Positions 1 to 8,088 are shown, counted from the first letter of the stretch. The stretch is 64,000 nucleotides of DNA from Sphingobacteriia bacterium (GCA_004294135.1 RDZY01000011.1:1-64000), one strand, 5' to 3'. Numbers and translations are program-made. Notes: generated by a model from the sequence alone, not told the origin.

Positions 1-845
1 TTTTTGTAAGTGATATTAGTTTTTACAATCGATCTTTCTCCTATAATTTTCCCCTCAGTCATTTGATGATGTTTATTGCAAAGCCACATGCCATTTTCTA
101 ATTTGTCACTGCCGCCAAGCTTATGTGGTTTAATATGAGCTCCCTCAATTTGTCCACTACAAGGAGTTTCCAATATTATTTTAGGTAACTTTTTTATAAC
201 CGTATATTCACATTTTTTTTGCAGTTTTTTTAAGTTCCGATTTAAAGACGCATCGCGATTAAATAATGGTTTACTTGGATAAAGCCATATAAATAATTCC
301 CAGGTGAGATCTATAATATCATCAACTTCGCTTTCTTTAAATCCCGTAGCGATTGTAAATGAAAAAATATTTTTAAGCCCTGTTAACGCTGATGAATTAT
401 TTTTTGAAAATAGACTTTTAGCAAACCCGTTTTCTTCGATTATATCAATAGATTTTAAAAAATCGTTTAATTTTTTTTCTGATATTAAATTACTTTGTCC
501 TTTGTATTTATATGCTAAGAAATGTTCGTGGCGATATTTCGCTGTATTAATTACTATCAGTCTAAAAGTTTCATAATCGAAATTATGTAACAAGAAAGAG
601 AACATTATTGGAGAATGAACGATAAAAAAAACAAGGCAGTTTTTGTTGTGTTCATTTTTAAAATACAGATAGCCGCTTCTATAGCCAGTTCTTTGATTTC
701 TGTCAGCTTTTTGAAAATACGAAAATGCCAAATCAAGTATATAATATTCCTCTCGATTTTTTACTTTACGAATAGTTGCCTCACGCCCTAATTGGTGGGA
801 AACAGCCTGATGAATTTTTTGAACCACTTTTGGATTAGTAATCAT
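1..845 (-). CDS. HNH endonuclease domain protein, 3' end outside window
   Basis: Reading the minus strand from an ATG at 843-845 gives an uninterrupted frame of 281 codons that leaves the window at base 1. The first ~225 residues match nothing I recognise and are Lys/Asn/Phe-rich. Near residues 230-270 an HNH-like module appears: IEGAHIKPHKLGG, then LENGMWLCNKHHQM, with Cys residues before and inside it that could bind a structural zinc. HNH modules of this kind occur in restriction enzymes and homing nucleases; the role here is unknown. The stretch is AT-rich relative to asd and stands alone, so it is probably an accessory gene. The start has no clear ribosome-binding site. The HNH identity is fairly sure; restriction activity is only a guess. 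Confidence 0.7.
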   Translation of the reverse strand, partial: MITNPKVVQKIHQAVSHQLGREATIRKVKNREEYYILDLAFSYFQKADRNQRTGYRSGYLYFKNEHNKNCLVFFIVHSPIMFSFLLHNFDYETFRLIVINTAKYRHEHFLAYKYKGQSNLISEKKLNDFLKSIDIIEENGFAKSLFSKNNSSALTGLKNIFSFTIATGFKESEVDDIIDLTWELFIWLYPSKPLFNRDASLNRNLKKLQKKCEYTVIKKLPKIILETPCSGQIEGAHIKPHKLGGSDKLENGMWLCNKHHQMTEGKIIGERSIVKTNITYK

Positions 846-963
846 TTTAATTCATCTTTAATTTTTATTCTCTTCATCAAATATAATATCCTCGATTTTC
901 ATTTATTCGTTTTCTACTTATTAATCCTATTACTAACCAATCTATTTGTATTCATGTAAATAC

Positions 964-1389
964 TCACACCTTAATCAGCAACTTATAAAATTTTTCTACT
1001 TCGGTTTTCTCTGATACAGTTAACAATTCATGCTGGCTGAATTTTGCAAATAAAAATACAACTCGCTTATGTTGGGGATATTTTTCTAAGATGGCACTCA
1101 TCTTATTACCGATTGCTTCATCCTTCACAAATAATGGTGTATTTCCGATAGGGGGTGACTTTTCTCTGGTATGCATTTTATGAATAGTAGCTTCTAAAGT
1201 AGCCAGCCAGTTAGGGGGTATCTCAGGAACTTTCGTTGCCTTTAAATGCAACCCCTCTAACTGCTTTTTACTCAAACTTCCTCTTTCTTCATACTGATGC
1301 ATCAAGCTCATCACAAATAAAGCATCTGGATTGTGCTTATAACAAGCTTCTAATACCCTATCAATAATATCCAATTTACCCTTCTGCAT
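964..1389 (-). CDS. hypothetical protein translationally coupled to asd
   Basis: A 141-residue soluble protein with no signal peptide, membrane segment or motif that I recognise. Its ATG directly follows the TAA of asd (TAAATG), so it is the second gene of an asd operon and is probably translated by coupling. The sequence is mixed alpha-helical in character, with a motif IPPNWLATLEATIHKM in the middle and a basic C-terminus. The tight junction with asd argues that it is a real gene. No function can be assigned from sequence; a link to aspartate-family amino-acid metabolism is only suggested by position. Confidence 0.7.
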   Translation of the reverse strand: MQKGKLDIIDRVLEACYKHNPDALFVMSLMHQYEERGSLSKKQLEGLHLKATKVPEIPPNWLATLEATIHKMHTREKSPPIGNTPLFVKDEAIGNKMSAILEKYPQHKRVVFLFAKFSQHELLTVSEKTEVEKFYKLLIKV

Positions 1390-2382
1390 TTATCCAATCA
1401 TATTTGCTGCAAGCAAGTATTCCGCAATCTGCACTGCATTGGTTGCAGCTCCTTTGCGTAAATTATCGCTCACGATCCACATATTCAAGGTATTGGCTTG
1501 CGTTTCGTCTCTTCTAATTCTACCAACAAATACTTCATCTTTATCATGCGCCCACAATGGCATTGGATAAATTTGATTTGCCAAATCGTCCTGCACAATA
1601 ATGCCAGGCGCATTGGCTAAAATTGATTTCAATTCATTCAGTTCAAAATCATTTTCAAATTCAATATTTACACTCTCGCTATGGCCTCCTATCACTGGAA
1701 TACGAACCGTTGTTGCCGTTACACGAATGGTATCATCCTGCATAATCTTATTGGTTTCTTTCACCATTTTCATCTCTTCTTTGGTATAACCATTATCGAG
1801 AAATACATCTATCTGCGGAATCACATTCAAGTCGATCGGATATTTATAAGCCATTTCTCCTTCCACACCTTTTCTTTCATTAAATAGTTGATCTACTGCT
1901 TTTTTACCCGTTCCCGTTACACTTTGATAAGTACTCACTACCACTCGCTTGATTTTATATTTTAGATGCAAAGGTTGTAAGGCAACCACCATTTGAATGG
2001 TTGAACAGTTGGGATTTGCAATGATGAAATCATCGGCAGTCAATACCCCCGCATTCACTTCTGGCACTACTAATTTTTTAGTGGGATCCATTCTCCATGC
2101 AGATGAATTGTCAATTACTCTAATACCCGCTGCTGCATACTTAGGCGCCCATTCTAAAGAAGTGTTTCCACCTGCTGAGAATACAGCTACCGCAGGCTTT
2201 GCCGCAATACCATCTTCCATACTTACTACCTTATAAGCTTTGCCTTTAAAGCTTACTTCCTTACCTACTGATCTTTCAGAAGCTACCGGTACAATTTCTG
2301 TTACCGGAAAATTACGTTCTGCCAATACCTGCAACATTTTAGTTCCTACTAAACCTGTTGCACCTACTACTGCTACTTTCAT
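1390..2382 (-). CDS. asd: aspartate-semialdehyde dehydrogenase
   Basis: 330 residues, the normal length for the family. Reduces aspartyl-4-phosphate to aspartate-4-semialdehyde with NADPH, the branch point to lysine/diaminopimelate, threonine and methionine. Visible: the N-terminal Rossmann motif GATGLVGTKML, the active-site cysteine in NPNCSTIQM, and the C-terminal GGHSESVNIEF segment with the catalytic-region histidine. It heads an operon with a small unknown gene. Its 5' leader (2383-2564) carries a promoter box, a short peptide gene and a terminator hairpin, which suggests transcription attenuation. Assignment is secure. Confidence 0.97.
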   Translation of the reverse strand: MKVAVVGATGLVGTKMLQVLAERNFPVTEIVPVASERSVGKEVSFKGKAYKVVSMEDGIAAKPAVAVFSAGGNTSLEWAPKYAAAGIRVIDNSSAWRMDPTKKLVVPEVNAGVLTADDFIIANPNCSTIQMVVALQPLHLKYKIKRVVVSTYQSVTGTGKKAVDQLFNERKGVEGEMAYKYPIDLNVIPQIDVFLDNGYTKEEMKMVKETNKIMQDDTIRVTATTVRIPVIGGHSESVNIEFENDFELNELKSILANAPGIIVQDDLANQIYPMPLWAHDKDEVFVGRIRRDETQANTLNMWIVSDNLRKGAATNAVQIAEYLLAANMIG

Positions 2383-2401
2383 TGTTTGTTCCCCCCGGGT
2401 T

Positions 2402-2418
2402 CCCCGCCTTCGGCGGGG
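2402..2418. repeat. GC-rich perfect palindrome in the asd leader
   Basis: CCCCGCCTTCGGCGGGG forms a 7-bp stem with a 3-base loop, between the attenuator T-run and the asd start codon, flanked by C/G runs (CCCCCCGGG). It is far richer in GC than its surroundings. It could be a second structural element of the leader or a copy of a dispersed short palindrome. It has no following T-run, so it is not itself an intrinsic terminator. Confidence 0.5.
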
Positions 2419-2431
2419 TTGTTTTATGGTT

Positions 2432-2462
2432 AAAAAAAAAGACCCTCCATTTGTGGAAGGCC
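2432..2462 (-). terminator. intrinsic terminator inside the asd leader (attenuator)
   Basis: On the minus strand CCTTCCA - CAAA - TGGAGGG pairs over 7 bp (one G-T), extended by two flanking pairs, and is followed by TC and nine T. It lies between the PfkB gene and asd, but downstream of a promoter box and short peptide gene, so it is placed to stop transcripts before asd. The upstream GGAAGG (2497-2502) can pair with its left arm as an antiterminator. Confidence 0.75.
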
Positions 2463-2504
2463 TCTGTTGATATAGTTGATATACAAACGTGCAGTACCTT
2501 CCGC

Positions 2505-2549
2505 TTAGCGTGGTTTCTTAATGCGTTTTGTATGTTTCATTGTTACCAT
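2505..2549 (-). CDS. putative asd leader peptide
   Basis: A 14-codon frame, MVTMKHTKRIKKPR, or 11 codons if the second ATG (2538-2540) is used. It ends 3 bases before the GGAAGG antiterminator arm. Thr, Met, Lys and Ile, the products of the aspartate family, make up 8 of 14 residues, which is what a ribosome-mediated attenuator upstream of asd would need. The -7 box at 2557-2564 places the transcript start just before this frame. Too short for homology; the call rests on position, composition and the alternative hairpins. Confidence 0.5.
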   Translation of the reverse strand: MVTMKHTKRIKKPR

Positions 2550-2556
2550 TAATCCT

Positions 2557-2564
2557 CAAATATA
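2557..2564 (-). promoter_or_regulatory. -7 promoter box for asd leader transcript
   Basis: TATATTTG on the minus strand fits the Bacteroidetes -7 consensus TAnnTTTG. Transcription would begin near 2551, directly ahead of the leader peptide. No clear TTG -33 element is seen at the usual spacing. Confidence 0.5.
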
Positions 2565-2591
2565 ATACTTCTGAGATTCATAAAAAAATTC

Positions 2592-3512
2592 CTAAACCAA
2601 CTCAATATTAAAATTGACCAACTGTACAAATTCCGCCAATCTTGCATCTATATCTGCCTTGGTAATTTCTCTGAGTCGCTCCGTACCAAATTTTTCTACG
2701 CAGAAAGAAGCCATTGCACTTCCTACAATAATGGCTGTTTTCATGTTTTCAAAGGAAATGTCTTTTGTTTTTGCAAGGTGACCAATAAAGCCGCCCGCAA
2801 AAGTATCTCCAGCTCCAGTAGGATCAAATACTTCTTCTAAAGGAAGCGCTGGCGCAAAGAAAACCTTACTTCCATGAAACAATAAAGCCCCATGCTCTCC
2901 CTTCTTTATAATCAAATATTTAGGGCCCATTTTTAAAATGGCCGCAGCAGCTTTTACCAAAGAATATTCACCACTCAATTCACGCGCTTCACTATCATTC
3001 ACCATCAGCAAATCGACCATAGAAATGGTCTGCTTCAAATCATCCAGCGCTATCTCCATCCAGAAATTCATGGTATCCATCGCAATCAACTTGGGACGAG
3101 TTTTCAACTGCTCTATTACACTGCGTTGAACCGAAGGCGCCAAATTACCCAGCATCAGAAATTCCGCATCTTGATAACTCTCAGGTACCACAGGCTCAAA
3201 ATCTCCCAATACATTTAACTGGGTTTCTAATGTATCGCGCGTATTCATGTCCATATGATAGCGACCACTCCAAAAAAATGTTTTACCTTCTTTTTTAATT
3301 TGAACCCCTTCTAAGTCAACATTTCTGGCCGTTAATGCATCCAGCTCCGCTTGTGGAAAATCTCCACCAACTACCGAAATCTGCTTCACAGGGGTATAGT
3401 TAGATGCGCACCAAGCTATATAAGTACCTGCACCACCTATAATTTTATCACTTTTTCCAAAAGGAGTTTCTATGGCATCAAAAGCCATCGATCCAACTAC
3501 AACTAAAGACAT
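2592..3512 (-). CDS. PfkB-family carbohydrate/nucleoside kinase
   Basis: 306 residues. PfkB/ribokinase-family enzymes phosphorylate sugars or nucleosides with ATP. The second family signature is clear at DPTGAGDTFAGGF, with the catalytic Asp in GAGD and the anion hole GAG; the N-terminal substrate region carries GGAGTYIAWCAS. A typical N-terminal strand VVVGSMAFD starts directly at the chosen Met. The substrate cannot be read from sequence: the protein looks like the conserved 'sugar kinase' found across Bacteroidetes. It is transcribed in the same direction as asd, but a 209-base gap with a promoter and terminator separates them, so it is its own unit. Confidence 0.85.
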   Translation of the reverse strand: MSLVVVGSMAFDAIETPFGKSDKIIGGAGTYIAWCASNYTPVKQISVVGGDFPQAELDALTARNVDLEGVQIKKEGKTFFWSGRYHMDMNTRDTLETQLNVLGDFEPVVPESYQDAEFLMLGNLAPSVQRSVIEQLKTRPKLIAMDTMNFWMEIALDDLKQTISMVDLLMVNDSEARELSGEYSLVKAAAAILKMGPKYLIIKKGEHGALLFHGSKVFFAPALPLEEVFDPTGAGDTFAGGFIGHLAKTKDISFENMKTAIIVGSAMASFCVEKFGTERLREITKADIDARLAEFVQLVNFNIELV

Positions 3513-3615
3513 ATCACTAAATTTTGTTATTAAGCAGCGAAATTAAGGTATTTGAGGCGAATAGATTTTGACGGATAAAACTAACATCCTAAATAATATA
3601 TTCCCCATTTATTCG

Positions 3616-3629
3616 CTAACATTCGTTAG
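3616..3629. promoter_or_regulatory. TetR-type operator upstream of the paa regulator
   Basis: CTAAC-ATTC-GTTAG, a perfect 5-bp inverted repeat with a 4-base spacer, 17 bases before the regulator ATG. The same half-sites with flanks TCG...TAT recur before paaA (5513-5526). A near -7 box (TACCTTCG, 3635-3642) lies next to it, so a bound repressor could block initiation. This is the expected site of autoregulation. Confidence 0.75.
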
Positions 3630-3646
3630 TATATTACCTTCGTATT

Positions 3647-4243
3647 ATGGCTCGTATAAAAATTGACAAGAACAGTTCACGCAAAGAACTCATACTTTCT
3701 AAGGCCGCCGCCCTTTTTAGAGAAAAGGGTTTTAAGGCAGCCAGCATGCGCCACCTTGCAGAATCTGTTGGCGTAGAAGCCGCCAGCCTTTACAATCATA
3801 TTAAATCTAAGACAGAACTTTTACACGAACTCTGTTTTGGCGTTGCCAACCGATTCATGCAAAAAATGGATGAAGTGGAAGCCGCCAAAATACCTGATAT
3901 CGAAAAAATTGAAGACCTGATTCGTTTTCATATCTATGAAATGATTCACCACTACGAAGAAGTATATGTTTGCGATCGGGAATGGAAATACCTGGCCGAC
4001 CCCTATCTTTCTAATTTCCAAAATCAACGCCGCATGTACCGCAAGCGTTTTGCAGCCATTATAGAATCCGGCATTCGCAACAAAAGCATTAAACCAATTG
4101 ACGCTCCTACCGCCGTACTTATTTTATTACACGCCATTGGAGGTATAGAAAGCTGGCATCGCTCTACCCAGAAAATTGATGCCGATGCACTTACCCAAAA
4201 TATGGTTACTATTTTGGGGGGGGGACTAAAACCAGTATCTTAA
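3647..4243 (+). CDS. TetR-family repressor of the phenylacetate locus
   Basis: 198 residues. The N-terminal TetR helix-turn-helix spans about residues 12-57 (ILSKAAALFREKGF, then MRHLAESVGVEAASLYNHI), followed by an all-helical ligand domain. Lying directly upstream of paaE and sharing an operator sequence with the paaA promoter, it is most likely the functional equivalent of the PaaR repressors, released by phenylacetyl-CoA or a later CoA intermediate; that ligand is inferred from known systems. An unusual run of nine G at 4216-4224 encodes the Gly-Gly-Gly near the C-terminus; slippage there would change only the last few residues. Confidence 0.85.
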   Translation: MARIKIDKNSSRKELILSKAAALFREKGFKAASMRHLAESVGVEAASLYNHIKSKTELLHELCFGVANRFMQKMDEVEAAKIPDIEKIEDLIRFHIYEMIHHYEEVYVCDREWKYLADPYLSNFQNQRRMYRKRFAAIIESGIRNKSIKPIDAPTAVLILLHAIGGIESWHRSTQKIDADALTQNMVTILGGGLKPVS

Positions 4244-4291
4244 ACCTCATATTCAATTGCCATATCGTTTCTAAATCGCAAACAGCCAATC

Positions 4292-5362
4292 ATGCATTTT
4301 GAAAAACTAACCGTTACAAATATTCGCCGCGAAACGGCTGATTGTGTTTCAATTGCATTCAATATACCTACTGAATTAAAAGATCGTTTTCATTTTATTC
4401 AAGGCCAATATATTACCCTCAAAACCACCCTTGAAGGAGCAGAAATAAGACGATCCTATTCCATCTGTAGCAGTCCCCTAGACCATGAACTTCGCATCGC
4501 CGTAAAGAAAGTTGAAGCTGGTAAATTTTCTACTTTTGCCAACAGCGAACTGCGTGTTGGTACTATATTAGATGTAATGCCTCCGATGGGTAAATTTTTT
4601 ACTGAATTAAATCCACAAGCAAAAAAACACTACACTGCTTTTGCATCTGGCAGCGGTATCACGCCCATTCTTTCCATCATTAAAACAAGTTTACTTACCG
4701 AACCACTTTGCCAATTCACACTGGTATATGGCAATCGCAATCGCCACAGCATTATTTTTAAAGAAGCACTGGAAGCATTAAAAAATCGCTTCATGGGTCG
4801 CTTCAATATTATTTATATTTTATCCCGCGAAAAAACAGATGCCCCCATTCATTTTGGTAGAATTGATAGCCATAAATGCAGCCTGATTTGTAGTAATCTC
4901 ATCAACCCACTACAACAAGATGCTTTCTTTTTATGTGGGCCAGAAGAAATGATTTTTAGCGTTAAAGAAACACTACTTAAAACAGGAGTGGATCCTAAGA
5001 AAATTCATTTTGAACTTTTTACTGCTGGAGCAAAAAAACGGTCCACCGTTAATCGCGCAGCCTCTAGCTCCAATGAAGCGAAGAGTAAAATCACCATAAA
5101 ACAAGATGGCATTGCCTTTGATTTCCTGCTCGGTTTTGACAGTGATAATATTCTCGATGCCGCCCTTAAAAATGGAGCTGACCTGCCTTTTGCTTGCAAA
5201 GGTGGGGTTTGCTGTACCTGTAAAGCCAAGCTGGTTGAAGGTGAAGTAGAGATGGATGTTAATTATGGACTAGAGCAGGAAGAAATAGAACACGGATTTA
5301 TACTCACCTGCCAATCACACCCCAAAACTGAGCGGGTAGTGATAGATTTTGATGTGAAATAG
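4292..5362 (+). CDS. paaE: phenylacetyl-CoA epoxidase reductase subunit PaaE
   Basis: 356 residues. Transfers electrons from NADPH through FAD and a [2Fe-2S] centre to the PaaA di-iron site. Domain order: FAD-binding barrel with RRSYSICSSP (residues ~50-60), NAD(P) domain with ASGSGITPILSII (~115-127) and FFLCGPEEMI, then a plant-type ferredoxin domain with cluster ligands in CKGGVCCTC (about residues 301-309) and a final Cys in LTCQSH. 48 bases after the TetR gene, so probably co-transcribed with it. In many bacteria paaE follows paaD; here it precedes paaA as part of a separately initiated unit under the same operator sequence. Confidence 0.93.
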   Translation: MHFEKLTVTNIRRETADCVSIAFNIPTELKDRFHFIQGQYITLKTTLEGAEIRRSYSICSSPLDHELRIAVKKVEAGKFSTFANSELRVGTILDVMPPMGKFFTELNPQAKKHYTAFASGSGITPILSIIKTSLLTEPLCQFTLVYGNRNRHSIIFKEALEALKNRFMGRFNIIYILSREKTDAPIHFGRIDSHKCSLICSNLINPLQQDAFFLCGPEEMIFSVKETLLKTGVDPKKIHFELFTAGAKKRSTVNRAASSSNEAKSKITIKQDGIAFDFLLGFDSDNILDAALKNGADLPFACKGGVCCTCKAKLVEGEVEMDVNYGLEQEEIEHGFILTCQSHPKTERVVIDFDVK

Positions 5363-5512
5363 TGGTTAAAGCAAGATTTCAATTTTAGTCTGAATATTTG
5401 AGGTGATGGGGCAAATAATAGTTAATAAATGTATTTCGTTGAGCAAATCTGTTTGGATAATTACCATTCGTCTTGTTTTACTAGGTTCTAAACCTCTGGT
5501 TGGGTTTAATCG

Positions 5513-5526
5513 CTAACAGGTGTTAG
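5513..5526. promoter_or_regulatory. TetR-type operator upstream of paaA
   Basis: CTAAC-AGGT-GTTAG, the same half-sites and 4-base spacer as the regulator's own operator, 31 bases before the paaA ATG. Shared flanks are TCG on the left and TAT on the right, while the spacer differs, as expected of a true protein-binding site rather than a recent duplication. It probably overlaps the core promoter. Confidence 0.75.
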
Positions 5527-5557
5527 TATTTAATGTAATTTTACCAAAATTTCAGTC

Positions 5558-6496
5558 ATGCAAAACCAGCAAGATGTTTTTTTTCAGGATAAAGTGGACA
5601 AAGAAATCCGCATTGAACCAAAGGACTGGATGCCCGAAAAATATAGGCAGACCCTAATCAGACAGATTAGCCAGCACGCCCACAGTGAAATCATTGGCAT
5701 GCTGCCCGAAGGCAACTGGATTACGCGCGCCCCTTCTCTTCGGAGAAAAGCCATTTTATTGGCGAAAGTGCAGGACGAGGCCGGTCACGGCCTCTACCTT
5801 TACAGCGCCGCTGAAACGCTTGGTATCAGTCGCGATGAAATGTACCATCAACTGCATACTGGCAAAGCTAAATATTCTTCTATTTTCAATTATCCCACCC
5901 TTAGCTGGGCCGATATGGGGGTGATTGGTTGGCTTGTAGATGGTGCTGCCATTATGAATCAGGTTCCACTTTGTAGAAGCAGCTACGGGCCTTATGCCCG
6001 CGCCATGGTAAGGGTGTGTAAAGAAGAAAGTTTTCACCAGCGTCAAGGTTTTGACATATTATATACACTGGGCAAAGGCAGTGAAGCCCAACGCAAAATG
6101 GCACAAGATGCCATTAACAGGTGGTGGTGGCCCAGCATTATGATGTTTGGCCCTAAAGATGATGAGAGCCCCAACAGCATCCAAAGCATGAAATGGAAAA
6201 TCAAACGTTTCAGCAATGATGAGTTGCGCCAAAAATTTATTGACGTTTGTGCTGAACAAGTTAAAGTGCTTGGCTTTACATTACCCGATAAAGATTTGAA
6301 ATGGAATGAAGCGAGAAAACATTATGATTTTGGCACTATTAATTGGGATGAATTTTGGCAAGTTATTCAAGGCAATGGCCCTTGCAATAAAGAAAGACTA
6401 GACGCTAGAAAAAAAGCTTGGGCCGATGGCGAATGGGTTCGTGATGCAGCTACTGCTTATGCAACAAAAAAAACAGCAAAAAATAAGGCAGCTTAA
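5558..6496 (+). CDS. paaA: phenylacetyl-CoA 1,2-epoxidase catalytic subunit PaaA
   Basis: 312 residues, normal for the family. Catalytic di-iron subunit that converts phenylacetyl-CoA to its ring-1,2-epoxide with O2. A ferritin-like helical fold with iron ligands in the regions [11 protein letters not shown] (residues ~71-81) and [15 protein letters not shown] (~151-165), both carrying the E-x2-H pattern; [17 protein letters not shown] is characteristic of PaaA. First gene of paaABCD-G-I-Y, preceded by the operator at 5513-5526. The N-terminus has a run of eight T encoding Phe-Phe. The chosen ATG gives the family-typical start. Confidence 0.96.
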   Translation: MQNQQDVFFQDKVDKEIRIEPKDWMPEKYRQTLIRQISQHAHSEIIGMLPEGNWITRAPSLRRKAILLAKVQDEAGHGLYLYSAAETLGISRDEMYHQLHTGKAKYSSIFNYPTLSWADMGVIGWLVDGAAIMNQVPLCRSSYGPYARAMVRVCKEESFHQRQGFDILYTLGKGSEAQRKMAQDAINRWWWPSIMMFGPKDDESPNSIQSMKWKIKRFSNDELRQKFIDVCAEQVKVLGFTLPDKDLKWNEARKHYDFGTINWDEFWQVIQGNGPCNKERLDARKKAWADGEWVRDAATAYATKKTAKNKAA

Positions 6497-6514
6497 CCCA
6501 ATAACTTAATAACT

Positions 6515-6817
6515 ATGTCCACCCACTCAAATTCAAAAATAGAATGGCCTTTATGGGAGATTTTTGTCCGCAGTAAGCAAGGCCTCGATCACAAACATGT
6601 AGGCAGCCTCCATGCTGCCGATGCTGCCATGGCCATTGAAAATGCTCGCGATGTTTACACCAGAAGAATGGAAGGCATCAGTATTTGGGCTGTAGAAAGT
6701 AAAAATATTCATGCCAGCAATCCCGATGAAGCAGGTTCTCTATACGATCCAGCCAACGACAAAGCGTATAGACACCCAACTTTTTACGACCTTCCTGATG
6801 AGGTTAAATATATGTAA
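6515..6817 (+). CDS. paaB: phenylacetyl-CoA epoxidase subunit PaaB
   Basis: 100 residues. PaaB is a small structural subunit that bridges PaaAC heterodimers. The start WPLWEIFVRSKQGLDHKHVGSLHAAD and the tail with SLYDPANDKAYRHPTFY are family hallmarks. 18 bases after paaA; its TAA overlaps the paaC start codon by one base (TAATG), indicating translational coupling. Confidence 0.95.
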   Translation: MSTHSNSKIEWPLWEIFVRSKQGLDHKHVGSLHAADAAMAIENARDVYTRRMEGISIWAVESKNIHASNPDEAGSLYDPANDKAYRHPTFYDLPDEVKYM

Positions 6818-7599
6818 TGGAACACGAAATTTTTATGTTGAATAGAATTGAATTTTTACTTCACCTCGCAGATAATGCACTCATCATTGGTCACCGCAAC
6901 AGTGAATGGTGCGCGCATGGTCCCGCATTGGAACAAGATATTGCCATCTCTAATATCGCCCTCGATTATATTGGACAAGCACGAAATTTCTACCAGCACG
7001 CTGCCTTTCTCATCAATGAACTACCGCATGAATCTTCTGTTTTTTCTATTCCTGCAACAGAAGATACACTCGCTTACCTCCGGGATGCTAGCGCTTTTAA
7101 AAATCACTTGATGACCGAATTACCCAATGGAGATTGGGCTTTTACTACCCTTAGGATATTTTTTTTCAGCAGCTACCAATATTTTCTTTACCAGCAATTA
7201 ATACAGCACGAGGATGCGCAAATAGCAGCCATTGCAGAAAAATCACTCAAAGAAGTTACCTATCATTTACGCTGGAGCAGCGATTGGGTAATTCGCCTAG
7301 GTGATGGAACTACAGAAAGCTACCAACGCATGAATACAGCCATTAATGCCCTTTGGCCTTATACCCAAGAACTCTTTCAAGAAAATAATTTCCTTCAACC
7401 CACAAAAAATATACTTGCTCAAATTCAAACTGATTGGAATGAAAAAATAAAAAATATTTTTGAAGAAGCAGGCTTGCATCTCCCAGAAAAATCAGTACAA
7501 TACCAAGGTGGTACCAAAGGATTTCATACTGAACACTTGCCAATTATTTTAACCGAAATGCAGTTGCTACAACGCGTATATCCCAATTGTGAATGGTAA
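6817..7599 (+). CDS. paaC: phenylacetyl-CoA epoxidase subunit PaaC
   Basis: 260 residues. PaaC is a ferritin-like partner that pairs with PaaA and lacks a functional iron centre in known enzymes. Seen: LLHLADNALIIGHRNSEWCAHGP at the N-terminus, ALDYIGQARNFYQHAA, and EVTYHLRWSSDWVIRLGDGT in the second half. The ATG at 6817 overlaps the paaB stop; an ATG six codons later (6835) would start closer to other PaaC proteins and cannot be excluded. Confidence 0.94.
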   Translation: MEHEIFMLNRIEFLLHLADNALIIGHRNSEWCAHGPALEQDIAISNIALDYIGQARNFYQHAAFLINELPHESSVFSIPATEDTLAYLRDASAFKNHLMTELPNGDWAFTTLRIFFFSSYQYFLYQQLIQHEDAQIAAIAEKSLKEVTYHLRWSSDWVIRLGDGTTESYQRMNTAINALWPYTQELFQENNFLQPTKNILAQIQTDWNEKIKNIFEEAGLHLPEKSVQYQGGTKGFHTEHLPIILTEMQLLQRVYPNCEW

Positions 7600-7602
7600 T
7601 AT

Positions 7603-8088
7603 ATGGAAGCAGCAATAAACGATAAAGTCTGGAGTATTTTAGCGGCTATTATGGACCCAGAAATTCCCGTATTGTCAATTGTAGACTTAGGTATTGTTCG
7701 ATCTATTGAATTAAATAATCAACAGCTTACCATTTCCATCACCCCTACTTACAGCGGATGCCCTGCTATGGATATCATCAGCATGCAGGTAAAAATGAGT
7801 TTGCTAAACGCAGGTTTTGAATTGCCCATCATTAAACAAAAACTCTCCCCAGTTTGGACCACCGATTGGATCACCAATTACGGCAAACAACAACTGAAAG
7901 CTTATGGCATTGCACCACCTATTGGAAAAAGTTTTGACGGTGCTTATTTAGAAGATATTATCGTGCCTTGCCCACAATGCAATTCAACCAATACCTTATT
8001 GATATCACAATTTGGCAGTACTTCCTGTAAAGCCTTATTCAAGTGCCTAGATTGTATGGAACCTTTCGATTATTTTAAATGCCATTAA
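7603..8088 (+). CDS. paaD: PaaD, epoxidase maturation protein (MIP18/SufT-like)
   Basis: 161 residues. The DUF59/MIP18 domain fills the first ~100 residues, with the signature MDPEIPVLSIVDLGIVRSIE and TPTYSGCPAMDIIS including its conserved Cys. The C-terminus is a zinc-ribbon-like module with CPQC at ~125 and CKALFKCLDCMEPF. PaaD is needed for an active epoxidase, probably for metal-centre maturation (established for the family). Three bases separate it from paaC. Confidence 0.93.
   Translation: MEAAINDKVWSILAAIMDPEIPVLSIVDLGIVRSIELNNQQLTISITPTYSGCPAMDIISMQVKMSLLNAGFELPIIKQKLSPVWTTDWITNYGKQQLKAYGIAPPIGKSFDGAYLEDIIVPCPQCNSTNTLLISQFGSTSCKALFKCLDCMEPFDYFKCH

Noticed and set aside
304..576. 90-codon plus-strand frame inside the HNH gene
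   Set aside because: Shadow of the minus-strand HNH frame, which has a recognisable domain and runs unbroken through the region.
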